Positions 44,031 through 56,756 of a stretch of DNA of 64,000 nt are shown piece by piece. Position 1 is the first letter of the stretch; every line of letters begins with the position of its first letter. A model generated the notes under the pieces. That model worked only from the letters and a program-made list of their open reading frames with translations, made no database searches and had not been told where the DNA came from. This DNA comes from Callorhinus ursinus (taxonomy: Eukaryota; Chordata; Mammalia; Carnivora; Otariidae), in assembly GCF_003265705.1 (NCBI RefSeq), contig NW_020312848.1, forward strand, positions 52,798,642 to 52,862,641, given 5' to 3'. A program made the translations under genes and the position numbers.

Positions 44031-46184
44031 GAAATAATAAATGAATTCAGTAAAATTGCAGGATACAAAATTAATATACAGAGCTGTTTCCATATGCTAA
44101 TAATGAAGTAGTAGAAGAAATTAAGAAAATAATTCTATTTACAGTTGTGCTGAAAGAATAAAATATCAAGGAATAAACTTAACCAAAGAGGTAAAAGACT
44201 TTGCCCTGAAAACTCAAAACACTGATGAAATAAATTGATGAAGACACAAGTAAATGGAACGATATTCCATGCTCATGAATTGGAAGAATTAATATTGTTA
44301 AAATGTCTATACTTTCCTAAGCAATCTATAGATTCAGTGCAATCCCTGTCAAAATACCAATTGCATTTTTCACAGTACTACAACAAATAATCCTAAACTT
44401 TGTGTGAAACCACAAAAGACCCTCAATAGCAAAGCAATCTTGAGAAAGAGGAGGAACAAAACTGGAGGTATTACAATCCTAGATTTCAAGATATATTACA
44501 AAGCTATAGTAATCAAAACAGTATGGTACTGGCACAAAATAAACACATAGATCTATGGAACAGAATAGAGAACCCAGAAGTAAACCCACAATTATATGGT
44601 CAGTTAATCTATGACAAAGGAGGCAAGAGTATACAATGGGGAAAAGATAGTCTGGATAGCTACCCATAAAAGAATGAAACTGAATCACTTTCTTATACCA
44701 TGCACAAAAATAAACCCCAAATGGATCAAAGTCTTAAATATGAGACCTGAAGCCATAAAATTTTTAGGAGAAAACATAGGCAGTAATATCTATTTTTTTG
44801 GCAGTAATATCTTTGACTTTGGCCTTTGCAACATTTTTCTAGATATGTTTCCTCAGGCAAGGGAAACAAAAGCAATAATAAAGTATTGGGACTACAGCAA
44901 AAAAAAAAAAAAAAAAGTTTTGCGCAGTGAAGGAAACTACAACAAAAGAAAAAGGCAACCTATTGAATGGGAGAAAATATTTGCAAATGATATATTAAGG
45001 GGTTGATAGCCAAAATATATAAAGAACTTATACAACTCAACACCAAAAAACCCCAAATAATCTAATTTAAAAATGCACAGAGGGGACGCCTGGGTGGTTT
45101 AGTCAGTTAAGCATCTGCCTTTGGCTCAGGTCATGATCCCAGGGTCCTGGGATCAAGTCCCACACTGGGCTCCTTGAGCCTGCTTCTCCCTCTGCCTGCT
45201 GCTTGCTGTCTTTCTCTCTGATAAATAAATAAATAAAATCTTTAAAAAAAGTGCACAGAGGATCTGAATAGTAATTTTTCCAGAGAAGACATATGGATAA
45301 CCAACAGACACATGAAAAGATGCTCAATATCACTAATGATCAGGGAAATGTAAATCAAAACCACAGTGGGCTATTACCTCATACTAGTCAGAATGGCTAA
45401 TATCCAAAAGATAAGAAATAACAAATGTTGGAGAGGATGTGGAGGAAAGGGAACCCTTATGCATTGTTGGTGGGAATGTAAATTGGTGTAACCACTGTGA
45501 AAACAGTATGGAAGTTCCTCAAAAAATTAAAAATAGAAATACCATATATTTCAGTTTTTCCACTACTGGGTATTTACCCAAAGAAAATAAAACAGTAATT
45601 TGAAAAGATACATGCACCCCTATGTTTGTTGCAGCATTATATTACAATAGCCAAGCAAACTAAGTGTCCATTGATAGATGAATGGATATAGAAGATGTAG
45701 TGTATACATGTGTGTGTATAAACACACACACACAGGAATATTACTCAACCATAAAAATGATAAGATATTGCCATTTGCAACAATGTGGATGGAATTAGAG
45801 AGTATTATGCTAAGTAAAATAAGTCAGACAGAGAAAGACAAATACCATATGATTTCACTTACATGTGGATTCTAAAAAATAAAACAAATGAACAAAGAAA
45901 AAAAAAAGCAGAAACAGACCCATAAATACAGTGAACAAATTGGTAGTTGCCAGAGAGAAGGGTGTGGGGGATGGACAAAAAGAGGTGAAGGGGAGTACAA
46001 GGTACAGACTTCCAGTTATGGAATGAATAAGTCACAGGATGAAAGGTACAACATAGGCAATACAGTCAATGGGATTGTAATAGTTGTATGGTGAGAGATG
46101 ATAGCTGTGGTTGTGAGCATAGTGTAATAGAGTTGTTGAATTGCTGTGTTGTACACCTAAAGTAACACTGTGTTTTCTTGAGTG
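44031..46184 (+). mobile_element. Old L1 fragment (ORF2 3' half and 3' UTR) inside an LTR
   Basis: Begins in the RT region ('gaattcagtaaaattgcagg') and continues through the thumb and C-terminal region (text equivalent to [11 protein letters not shown] at about 44596, WEKIFAND at about 44971, then the cysteine-rich part at about 45430) to the 3' UTR ('tgttgtacacctaaagtaac'). Frames are broken in many places and it has an A18 run at 44901-44918. A SINE is inserted at 45083-45245. Without TSD or A-tail it looks old or rearranged. Confidence 0.85.
45083..45245 (+). mobile_element. can-SINE (short variant) with TSD
   Basis: 'ggacgcctgggtggtttagt', 'gggatcaagtcccacactgg', a shortened body ('gagcctgcttctccctctgc') and tail 'ataaataaataaaatctt'. 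TSDs are aaaaatgcacagagg (45069-45083) and aaaaagtgcacagagg (45246-45261). The body lacks about 20 bp relative to its relatives. Confidence 0.93.
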
Positions 46185-46377
46185 CTCACAAAGGAGAGAT
46201 CATGTGAGCACACAGGAAGATGGTGGGACCCATAAGCCAGGAGAAGATGTCTCAGAATTACACAGGCCCTGCTGGCATCTCGATCTTGGACTTACCAGTC
46301 TCCAGAACTGTGAGAAATAAATTTCTGTTGTTTAAATCACATAGTCTATGGTATCCTGTTACAAGCTGATTTATACA

Positions 46378-46915
46378 GTAGTGTAGTACACATGTTATGA
46401 GAGTTAGGCTTAGTATCTAGGCCTTGGAGATAGTAATTTCTTTTAAATACCTACATTTATATTAAAGATTGTTACTTCTCACAGTCTAGTAAAGATTGTA
46501 GCAGATCCATTGTACTATATAGGTTAGACATTACCAAATTCATTACCTAGGTGAGTAATTATCAGCCTTCCTCCCTATTATCTGTCTGGTTTCTTTACCA
46601 GACTTTTCCCCCCTTCCTGACTTTGTATTCATAATGAGAAATGTTAGCAATAATAGCTTTAATAATGGCAACACTGTCTTGAATTTTTATAGCACATTTC
46701 CTCTGAGAGGTTTAAAGTGATTCAGATGAATTTCCTAGTTTTCACTGGCAACTTTCCAATGAGTTTGAGTGTCAGAATGAATGCTACCTCAGCTTCACAG
46801 CTATTGCTGTCATCCCCTTCATGTGACTATTTGCTTCTATCTTACATGAACCTATTCTTTTCCTTGCCCTATCTCTAGAGTCACAGGAACATGTTCTCTT
46901 ACGTATGCGTAGGAT

Positions 46916-46951
<36 letters not shown>

Positions 46952-47724
46952 GCTTTCCACACCCCTCTCCTCCTACCTCATGCACATCTGGGGGTTTACA
47001 GTGCTGTGGACTGAAGGATATAAAATAGAAATGAAATATGAAATGCAAGAAGCTTGCCAGAAGCAACACTTAACAGAAGTGCCAATTCTGTTTATCAGAA
47101 ATGTGACTGTTTTAACATTAGCTCATGGCAAATGACAATTTTCACATCTAGGCAAGAATAGGAAAGAATAGGATTCACTAAAACCTAACTTACAAAATAA
47201 TCGTTTTTGGAATGTGTTGGATAAGAACTCTAAAGCAGGCAGTGAAGGCCACCAGAAATATAGGATAACACTTCTTACATGCTAAGAGCAGTCGATTAAA
47301 TAACATCTCTTAGTGGTTTTCTTGTTAACAGCTAGTCACTGGTGTTAGTGCTGCTCATGTGTTTATGAGTCTTGGGGATTATATTGAAGTAATAGAGACT
47401 GAAAGGAAGAAGAAGAATTCTTTACATTTAAAACACATGTAAAACTAAGAATCTCAATTCAACCATATTTTTACATCTCAAAATCTTAAAAGTTATGCTG
47501 CAAAAATCATCAATAAAACAAAATACATAATCATGAAAATGGTCATATTTTCATCAAACTGATGAAAAAATTGTAATATGATTAAGAAATGGTATTAAAG
47601 GAGTTTATTGTTATGAGATAATAAATACTTAGAAGATGTTCAATAATTTTGATTGCTATTCTAAAGTGAAAGTTGGATATCATTTTTTCTATGATGCCAT
47701 AGTAGCTAATAATTCTTCATTTTT
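46378..47724. other. No gene recognised; (TG)n at 46917-46951
   Basis: 1.35 kb unassigned except for a (TG) microsatellite of about 17 units at 46917-46951. Confidence 0.5.
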
Positions 47725-47737
47725 ATAACAAACTTTT

Positions 47738-47909
47738 TTTTTAAGACAGGGAGGGAGTCAGGCAGAGGGAGAGGGAGAGAGAGAATCTTAAGCAGGCTCC
47801 ACACCCAGCATGGAGCCTGATGGTGGGGCTTCATCTCACAACCCTTAGATCATGACCTGAGCCGAAATCAAAGTCAGATGCTTAACGAAATGAGCCACCT
47901 AGGTGCCCC
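47738..47909 (-). mobile_element. can-SINE (older variant), antisense, with TSD
   Basis: 'gagggagtcaggcagaggga', 'acacccagcatggagcctga', 'gatcatgacctgagccgaaa', 'caaagtcagatgcttaacga' and the head 'gccacctaggtgcccc'. The 'gccgaaatcaaagtcagatg' wording is that of an older subfamily. TSD ataacaaactttt at 47725-47737 and 47910-47922 is perfect. Confidence 0.93.
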
Positions 47910-47922
47910 ATAACAAACTTTT

Positions 47923-48259
47923 GATTTAAATATCATACTATAGTTTTTTGTAGTTAAGATGTAGATTAGAACATAAAATGCTGAACATTTAGACTACTCT
48001 ATAGATTTGTACAAATAAGCATATTTAAAAATTATAATATATATTATTAAGAAAATAGTAAGAATAATATATTATACATATGTACAATATTATATATATT
48101 TTTTCTAGGGAATAAAGCCCTGGAATCAATGAAAACCATGTGCCATATATGTTCTCAAATTCTAAAATTAATTGATTAAAATATTCTAATTTCAGTACAT
48201 ATACCTAGTTGGACCCTTATGACCAACCACTTTATTTTGACTGGTGGTATTAGTTTTTT
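47923..48259. other. No recognisable gene or repeat
   Basis: AT-rich, unassigned. Confidence 0.4.
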
Positions 48260-48357
48260 TGTTGCATCTCTCTGATGCAACAAATGATGCATTTGTTGAA
48301 TTGCATTCAGTGAATTGAATTCAATTCACTGAATTGAATTCAGTGCCTGAATTCAAC
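48260..48357. repeat. Cluster of overlapping inverted repeats, with a 30-bp perfect palindrome
   Basis: Three structures: tgttgcatc (48260-48268) with gatgcaaca (48274-48282); caacaaat (48278-48285) with atttgttg (48291-48298); and a perfect 30-bp palindrome at 48305-48334 built on 'gaattgaattcaattc'. The palindrome lies within a larger imperfect one whose arms gttgaatt (48295-48302) and aattcaac (48350-48357) also pair. No transposon terminal repeat or terminator role is evident. Confidence 0.9.
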
Positions 48358-48383
48358 CTTATGACCTCTTAGTCCGTTTATTA

Positions 48384-48735
48384 TGTCAACTTGGTTAGGT
48401 GTTGTTGTTGAAGGTATTTTGTAAATGTGATTGACATTCATAATCAATTGTAGGGGATATTATCCTAGATAATCATGGTGGTCTGTTTCAATCAATTGAA
48501 AGCCCTTATGAGCAGACCTGAGATTTTTTGGACAAAGAAGAAATTCTGCTTTGTGTGTAGCAGCTTCAGCTCATGCCTTAGAGTTTCCAGCCTGCCCTCC
48601 CTAACAGTCTGTACTATAGATTTCAGAGTTACCTAGTCAGCCCCACCAAATCCTGTCAACCAATTTCTTGCAATAAATCCCTTAATATATATCTTCTACT
48701 TTTTCTGTTTCTCTGTTTGAACCTTGGCTGATACA
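48384..48735 (+). mobile_element. Ancient LTR-like element (MaLR or ERV class, tentative)
   Basis: 'tgtcaacttggttaggtgtt', 'caatcaattgaaagccctta', 'gcaataaatcccttaatata' (with an AATAAA signal) and the end 'tttgaaccttggctgataca' resemble an old mammalian LTR. No internal genes adjoin it. Confidence 0.5.
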
Positions 48736-49049
48736 ACCTATAAATGGTCAAGTTTGACCTCCAGCTGTCTTTCTTTCAATAGTTTCGCCAGAACCACCTT
48801 TTAGAAACCACTATAAAGAATTACTGTTGTTATTAAGAGAATTGCAATAGGGGCCCCATCATTTTAATATAAAATATCCACATAAATCCTTGCTTTATGC
48901 CAGCATCCACTTCCTGTGGCATTGCACCTTGCCACTTGTTTTGCCACAGTCCTCTTTCTGTCTACTGACCAACAATGGCCTTAATGTTACTCTCAGCTTG
49001 ACTGAACTTTAGCCAGGTTTTCTTCTCAGCTCCTGACCTCCCTTTCTTA

Positions 49050-49485
49050 GAACATTTACTTTAAACTTGCAATTGTGAATTTTTTGTTTCTTTGAGATAT
49101 AAATCTTTTCCCAGTCTCTTGCCAGTTTTAGAACCCAGAAATGTCTTTCTCAGGGAGCCATCCCTTTGAAAAGTAATCATCAAGGAAGACAGAGCCCCTA
49201 TCTCCAAGTCTCTGTGGGAGGGTAGGAGTCTAATTTCTGTAATCAATTAGCACACATAAATATTTGGCCTAATCACATTGACTGCCTCCCCACAAACATC
49301 CTTTGGTACTTTTTTCACTAGCTCACCCCAGTACTTAAAAACTGTCCACCTTTTGTTTTAGGGGACTAGATTTTAATCTCTCTCCCTTATTGCAATAGTC
49401 CTGACCTCTTTTGCAGTATACTTGAATAAAGTCTTTCTTGTCTGTTTAACTCCTTTCAGTGCATTTTTTCTTTGACACTACATAG
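49050..49485 (+). mobile_element. Candidate old LTR with a polyadenylation signal
   Basis: 'ctcagggagccatccctttg', 'ctgtgggagggtaggagtct', 'caattagcacacataaatat', 'tacttaaaaactgtccacct' and 'cttgaataaagtctttcttg' (AATAAA at 49425-49430) have the layout of a retroviral LTR end. Family not recognised and no TSD seen. Confidence 0.4.
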
Positions 49486-51042
49486 ATTAGAGTGTGCATT
49501 TTTTCAGTTATATGATAATTAGGGGAAGTATGAATTCCTTTATACTATATTATGATGATAATTGACTTTGGCATAAATATTGATGTTTTAACTGTATATC
49601 CTATTTATCAAAATATATTTTAGGAGTTGTATATAATATTTTGTATATATAAAAATTACCAATTGTTATAAGATATCTATTCTAAATTAATGAGGGCCAG
49701 AAGTAGTTTATGTAATGCTAAACCTACTGTGATAATTTAGGTATGTATCGACTTGCTAATTGTCACCATCATTTTCCTCTGGGCTTTTTAGCCCATCCTT
49801 CCTTTTTCATTTCCCTCTCAATTCCTAACCTGAAAACTAAGAACACAAGAAAATAGTGGCTACTAGTATTTTTGTGACTACATACAGAGTTTTTGTTGCT
49901 ACCCCAAACTGAAAAATTTTGATTGCAAAATTCTAACCCAAGTCACGTTGCTCTTCAGCTTTTGAAAACAGAACTTAAAGTAGAAATTGTGAAGAGCATG
50001 AAAAGAAGTTCTACTTGAACTTCCTGTATTTGAGAAACTCCTAAAAGAACACCCCGTCTCCTTCTAGCACCCAGAGAATGTAATCATTTCCTTGAAATCA
50101 CAAGACTTTCTAGTTTATGGCCAGTATTGATTATTGAGTTAACCAAACCAAGTTGGCCACTGATCAGTATAATCAGAGTTTATATAATCAATATAATTGA
50201 AAGAAATGTGTATAGGACTCCAGGCCCAAACCTGTATTTTAGAGGCAAAACTTCCCAAACATAAACAGCTTCTTTTTTACCATATGCTTATCTTAAATTT
50301 TAAGAGCACTGTCTTTTTGAAGCAAGGGACTATATGTCAGTTATTATATTATGGAAATTATTTATGCTGGAATTTAACAATAAATATTGAGAATGATCTG
50401 TGTTTAAGATTTTGCATACATAGGCTGTTACTTTGAATACCTCGTGTAAAAAGAAACTCTCATTAATTTCTTTGTGGGGCAAATATCTTTTGAAACTTTT
50501 TTCTTCATTAAATATTGCATTCTTAATGAACCATGATTCCAAGAAAGTAAAATATAGCATACTTTATTTACATTACCCCCAAAGGGAGTTAATATAAATA
50601 TTCCCCTACATCTAACAATAAAGCCTTAAAGTAAAAAAACTGTAACAACATGCTGGTATTCATTCCTAATAAAGAGACATTAAGGTGTTTAAGTTGAAGA
50701 TGTACTGAAATAAATCCTAAATTTGTTCTGAGGTAAAATGAATTACAGGGTATTATGAGGATCTCTGCTTTTCATTAATTAGAAGGTTGATCTGAAGTGA
50801 TGTCAAGATAAATGACATACCACTCTCAAATTATCTAATATGTTTGCAGGACTTAAATAAAAAAGGTGAGTAGGACAATTTTAAAACATTAACCTAAAGT
50901 TGGACTATGAAAATGTCTGATTATCTGTCTAAGCATTTAATATAAAAAGAGATAAAAAATATAGCAAGAGAAATCAAAAGAGACCCCAAATTTTGCTTAG
51001 GAAGCAAACACTTACCAAACCAGGATAATATTGTGAACAATC
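49486..51042. other. No recognisable gene or repeat
   Basis: 1.5 kb of AT-rich sequence. Short open frames only. Confidence 0.4.
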
Positions 51043-51396
51043 TGTCTTAGTTCAAACTGTTGTAACAGATATACCATAGACTGGTGGCTTATGAACAAAG
51101 GAAATTTATTTCTCACAGTCCTGGAAGCTGGAAGTCTGAGATCAGGGTATGGTCAGGTTCTGGTGAGATCCTCTTCTGGATTGCAGACTGCCAACTTCTC
51201 ACTGTATCCTCACACGGCAAAGGGACTAGAGAGTTCCCTGTAGCTGCTTTTATAAGGGCACTAATCCCATTCATGAGGACTCCACCCTCATGACTTAATT
51301 ACTTCAAAAAGGCCCTACTTCCTGATACCATTACAATGGGGGTTAGATTTCAACATATGAATTTTGAGGGGACACAAATATTTAGTTTATTGTACA
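51043..51396 (-). mobile_element. MaLR-type LTR (MST/MLT1-like), antisense
   Basis: 'aaactgttgtaacagatata', 'atttatttctcacagtcctg', 'gaagctggaagtctgagatc', 'cttttataagggcactaatc', 'ttaattacttcaaaaaggcc' and 'tcaacatatgaattttgagg' are the standard antisense landmarks. Solitary. Confidence 0.85.
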
Positions 51397-51689
51397 TACG
51401 ATTCTGGACAAAGTATTATTTGAAGAAAGACTATAGAGCAAAATTTTCCTTATTTATTTATTTTTATTCTTTAACCCATTGTACTATAACTGTATCTACA
51501 CAGTGACTAACTTCAACATTTTGGTTTAAGGCCCTTGTGCCAAGTAAAAGTCAGCAATAATAATAAAAAGAAATTCAAAAGCAAGAAAGCCATCAGTTAA
51601 TTTACTGCCCAATCGGCGTATTTGACATTTAGTTTTTTCATTTGTTCCTTTTCACATTTAATAGTATTTTTTGATATTGTACTTTGTAC

Positions 51690-51830
51690 AAAACCTTGGG
51701 TTAGGCATTCAGCAGTGATCAAGAGAAACACAAGAGATAGAATTTAAGTAAATAATGGCACACATAATTATATGATAATGATTGAATTAAGTACTATGAA
51801 GGAAAAGTAGAGGAACTGTATTTAGAGAGT
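51690..51830 (-). mobile_element. Possible L2 fragment, antisense
   Basis: 'ggcattcagcagtgatcaag' and 'gaattaagtactatgaagga' recall the antisense L2 3' region. Weak. Confidence 0.35.
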
Positions 51831-54299
51831 TATTTCCTCTTTCTTAAAAATGTTTGATAGGGTGTTTTTTTCTGTCTCTTATGGCCATTTTCAGCCAGTA
51901 AGGTAGCAGAATAGGTGCTTGGACTGTGAGTATACAGAGGTTGAGTCTCTGGAAACACCTCCTTTGACTTGAGAGGGCCAGTGATTAGGGGAACCAGAAG
52001 CTTTGGGGCAGAGGCAGCCTGGGTGGTCTAGTGTTACTAGTACAGCTGGGGCAGAGGTGCTTCCAGCTCTTCCTCATGTAGTCCTCCAGGCTTCATGCTC
52101 CTGCAGTCTGGATCCTTGTGGGTTATTACAAAAGCAAATAAAAATTGGTAAACTTATAGCAAGGTTAAAGTGTAAGATAGCCTTACACTACAAATTAACA
52201 CTGAGAAGAAAATCGGGAACTAGCTGATGTTTAAAGGAAGGAAAACTAAATGACACAGTAAAAGTACAGAAAAAAAGAAAGTAAACTAGATGAGGTTGAA
52301 AAAGATACATAAATGGTAAAATTAGTAGAAAACTAATAAAGATAAAAGATAAAATTGGAAAATTAGGGAAATGTACTTTCAAAATATTTTAATAAAACAT
52401 GGGTAACATTTACATATATGGTGATATTTTAATATTAAAAAGCCTCAGTTAATATGAAATCTAAAAGTACTATGCCAGTAAGTAAAGCAAAGGCCCATAA
52501 TATTAAAAGCCAAGAGAAAATTAGGAAAAATAAAAACAGGCTACATAGAAGTTATAAATAAAGATAAAATTCTGGTAGAGTCAGGGTGTTGGGGAAGAGG
52601 GAGGCTGCAGAAGTGGGGCATCTCACAAGGCAGTGGATGAATCCAGAGCATTTGTTTGTTTTCCTGGGCAAAGACACAGGGACCACAAACAGCCCTTAGT
52701 TCCTGTACCTTCCAGAACATTCCCAGAGGATTTTGCCCTGTGGGGTCTATCCAGAGAAAGAGCTGTGATGCTACAATCATTTGGTGCTGTGCTGATAGGG
52801 TCCTGCAATAGCTGGAAGACATAACCAAATTATTTCCATTTGTATGTAAATGTAATGCATCCATAATGAGAACTAAGTCCCAAATGTCTAACATTTTACC
52901 TAATGTTATAGATGGTATGCCACACTATAAGAGGAGATTTATGAACATGCAGAAAATAAAAGAACATTTGTACTATAGGAAGAATCTCTAAAGTATTTGA
53001 GCAGTTGTCTTCCTGTAATTCCAAAGTTGATGAACACTATTATCAGCAAGTTTACATGTGATCTCCTGAGTATGATATTGTTCTGTATTTATTAGTTCCT
53101 TCAGACACTCAAAAGTTTTTCCAAAATGCTTAATTTCAAAATGTTAAAAAGCAAATTCCTGATATGCTGACAGCAGTGTCAATACCAATGAAATGTTTTT
53201 GTTGATTCTTGCCAAAATGCTTAGGTAACTCTTCATGCCTGCCTTTTAATGCCAGAAAATGCAGTTTTTCAGATCCTTATCAGGCTCATACAAGGCAAAC
53301 GTACTTTCTGGAGTGCTGAGAGAACTGTATTATCCGTGGGAAGAAACACATGGATTGCCAGGTGTCTTAGGGTGGGTTCCTGCATCAAACTGGGAGGTGG
53401 AGACCTGTGTATAGGAGGTTTACTGGGAAGGGCCCAGAGAATAGCACTTGTCACAGAGGGAGGGAAGCAGGATGGGCAGAGGGAATGACCAGGATTGTGA
53501 TGCAGCTGTGACAAAGGTCTCAGCACATCTTGCAGGGGGCTGTGACTCAGGAGGCCCTTCAGAGCTCCCCATGGGGAAAAGTTTCTGTCTATCCCCATGT
53601 AGGCAGCTCTGACTAGAATGTGAATGCATTGCAGTCAGCTTTGCCACTTTCAGTCACAGAAGATACCCAAAGGGACTGTTTTCTCACCAGTTGTTTAAAC
53701 AGTTTTTAAAAGGCCCTTATTTGTTTTCTCCATGAAAAGACAGATTTTATGCCAATATAGTGCCAAGTGCTAGAAATCTGTTATGGCATTTCAAGTTCTG
53801 TTCTGACCTCATTCAATTCTGGTAAAACAAATTTTGAATTGAAAAGCACTGATTTCTCTAACTAGTGATACCTTTTTAAAAAGTTCTTGAAACTGGGTTG
53901 GTATATCAACAGAGAGATTCTATTTCTTCTATCTTTCTTGGCATCATTGTCTGTACACAGTGAGAGAATAGTGAAACTGTCTTTGGATTATCTGTGCTTT
54001 TCTATCTAACTTTGTTTCAAATACTTTTTATGGAAAAAAATGGGAGGAAAGATGTAAAAAATGAAAATTTCTTGAGACATTTAAAAGATTTATAGCTCTT
54101 TTCTCTTTAAACATATTTTTCAATAAATATTTTTTCCTGCTTTTATGTATAATAATATAAGCCATGCAAGTTTAAGATAAATAGCTTGATATCATACCAA
54201 TTCCAGAGTTCATATTATAAGTTGGTTTTAAATTTCAAAATGTTTAAATGATGTTTTATAGTTTAGAAGCAATTTTGTCCTTACTGTATTTTCAATTTA
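51831..54299. other. No recognisable gene or repeat
   Basis: 2.5 kb. The open frames around 52541-52894 (-) and 53249-53647 (both strands) overlap each other and show no domain. I found no splice or promoter context that would support an exon. Confidence 0.4.
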
Positions 54300-54450
54300 C
54301 TAATTAGTTGAATAATGACTAAGTGTCAGGTATGATGCTAGGCCCAGGGAGTAAGATTCTATCTTCAAAGATCCCATAGGGTAGTGGGACAATGGACAAA
54401 GGAGGGACATTTACAATATAGTATGTGTAAGTGCTTGAGTACATTTATTC
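54300..54450 (-). mobile_element. L2 fragment, antisense
   Basis: 'gactaagtgtcaggtatgat', 'gctaggcccagggagtaaga' and 'gatcccatagggtagtggga' match the antisense L2 3' order. Confidence 0.5.
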
Positions 54451-55489
54451 CTAAAATTTCTTCATATTGCAAGTAATATTTGAAAGTGAAAAGAAAATAA
54501 ATGTGACTTAGGAAAAAGACTAACTATTTTTGTCTGGTTCTAATCTTGATTCTCCTACCAGTTAATACAATAACCTTGCGTCCCTTAAAAGGTTCACTCA
54601 TGGGTAAGGTGGAGATAACCACAATCAAATACCATTAGATGGTATATATACAACAAGTTTTAAATTACAAACATCAGTATGGATGAGTTGATATTAATGT
54701 CTTAGGTAAAACCTTTGAAAAATGTAGTGGGAATTTAAATATCTACAGACCATAAAGAAACAAACACAATGCAAATTGGATATATGTTTATATAAATAAA
54801 TTATAAAAATGGTGTTGTATAACAGTTTGTGAATAGTGAGTTATAATTAATTGCAGTTTAAAGTACTCAACAAAATCTTGAAATCTATCAACAATCCTCA
54901 GGCCTGCTGAGTGCTTCTGAAATCTCCAGCAGTTTTGCTTAACCAAAATAGAAGGTTAGAGATCAAAGAGCGTATGTCTCCAAGAGTCAAGGTTCGCTAA
55001 GAACATAACCTTGGCTGAGTTTATTCTAGGTTACACAAATTTGTACTGTTGTTCTCTGTATGATAAAGAAGTCTTAGGTATTTTCTAATCTTTCAGTGTT
55101 GTCAGATATGGTATAGGGTGGATGTTCACTTCTGGGCTGAGAGTATGTAAGAAGGCAATCTACTTCCTCCTTGTCTTAGCAAAATCTTTCTAAGATACAG
55201 ACCCATCAGCTCCCCATGATTCTGGACCTTCTTGCCTTCTCATTTTGACTTACTCCTCTCAGTTTGTGCTGCTTAGGACTGGGTTTGTAACCCTTTAAGA
55301 GGAGTCTCAGATTTTTGGTCTTACATGTGAGTCTCCCAAACATCAGCTATGAAGTGCTACTTTCCTTTTATATATGAAACCGGCATCACACCGTTTTGCT
55401 AAACCCACTCTCATGCTCCATCTGGGAAGAGGGACCATAGTGGGATAAACCAATTAGCTTATGTTAGAGACAAACTAACCAGTAGTAAT
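54451..55489. other. No recognisable gene or repeat
   Basis: Unassigned. Confidence 0.4.
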
Positions 55490-55650
55490 GGTAATACTAC
55501 AGATTACAGACAGCTAAGCCATTTTACATACATTACTTCATTTAATGTTCACAACTCTCTGAGATAGGTCCTAGCACAAACATTACACTACTACAAAATT
55601 CTGACTTTACAGATAATGAGACAGACCTATAGAGGTTAAACATCATGCCA
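55490..55650 (-). mobile_element. MIR SINE, antisense
   Basis: 'cattttacatacattacttc', 'atttaatgttcacaactctc', 'gagataggtcctagcacaaa' and 'actttacagataatgagaca' with 'tatagaggttaaacatcat' form the antisense MIR core. Confidence 0.75.
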
Positions 55651-56756
55651 CCAATAATTTTAGGAAAATGATTATACATTTTTACATAAAGAACTTAATA
55701 AGCACTGTACATCTAAAGTTTCACCAATGTATAAAAATGGAAGATTTACTGAAATGCCTGATTAGAAAAAGAATATATACCTTTATTAATATGATTTTTT
55801 TATATCAAGACTAGGGAAGTAACTTTAGAGAATCCCACTTTAGGAAAGAGAAGAGAGAATGGGAAACTTTGTAGTTGGAATTTGTAATCAATCTGAAAAC
55901 TACAAAAAGAGAAAAAAATAAGCCAGCTTTTTCAGAGAAGCTTGTTGAAACTTCTTCGGCATAGAACTTGGTGCTGATGAGAGCCTTTTTACTGTATGAA
56001 CATTTGTTGAAAATCAGTGCCCCAGGTCACAAATCCTGTCAGTAAATTCCTGTAGTGCAGCAAAGACCACAAAGAAGTGCCAACTAGTCCAGATGTCATT
56101 CCTAAATTCATTTTCTCAAACAGGGAAATGCTTGAGGATTTAAAATTGGAACATAATCTTCAGATAAGCAATCATGAATTGGCAGAATTAGAGATTCTGA
56201 GAGAAGGCCTAAAAAAATCCTGAAAAATAAAATGAGTGTTTAGAAAGCTGATTTTGGCAAACATGTGAAATTATAGGGCAGACTTTCAATCCATTTTTTA
56301 AAACATTTTGCAAAGTTATAGTCACAGATGTTTTTCATCCCAGGCTCAGACATGAGCAATGCTCAGAGTCAGTTTTAACAGGGCAGGGCATACATGATGC
56401 GCATTAGATGCTTGACTGGAATTAAGATAGACCATATTCATTATACCTGGGGTGACCCTGGTATCTCTTCTGCCCAACATCACAGTTTTCCTGTACTGCT
56501 GCTGCCTTCATGAGAGTACTTTCCATGGTTTCCAGCTAGGATGAGAGTCCTTCATTTTTAGCTATTGTCTTAACACACTTCTTGATGCTTGCCATTGAAA
56601 TAAATCTATTTCTAGTACTTTCTGTAGTTGGCTGAGGACTTGTTCAGAAATAATTTATTTTTCACAATTGGGGTGACAACATTCACCCAATTTTGAGTAT
56701 TGTTTATTGCTTTGTATCTCTAGCCTCATACCCAGATAATATCCTGCAAATGCTGT
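55651..56756. other. No recognisable gene or repeat
   Basis: 1.1 kb, unassigned. Confidence 0.4.

Larger units (their letters stand above)
43860..46377 (+). mobile_element. MaLR-type LTR split by an L1 fragment
   Basis: The left part 43860-44030 ('actatggattgaatgtttgt', 'cattcatatgttgaagccc'-like text, 'ttataagaagagatacc') and the right part about 46180-46377 ('catgtgagcacacaggaaga', 'ctccagaactgtgagaaata', 'aatttctgttgtttaaatca') are the two halves of one LTR. A 2.15-kb L1 fragment sits between them. Solitary LTR; no internal retroviral genes seen. Confidence 0.75.

Noticed and set aside
43860..46377. Endogenous retrovirus with internal genes between two LTR parts
   Set aside because: The two parts are halves of a single LTR, not two LTRs, and the sequence between them is an L1 fragment. 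No gag, pol or env text was found here or near the other LTRs.
52541..53647. Open frames of 75-117 codons on both strands, possible exons
   Set aside because: They overlap in antisense, show no known domain and lack a visible splice or promoter context. A search against carnivore proteins and RNA-seq would decide.
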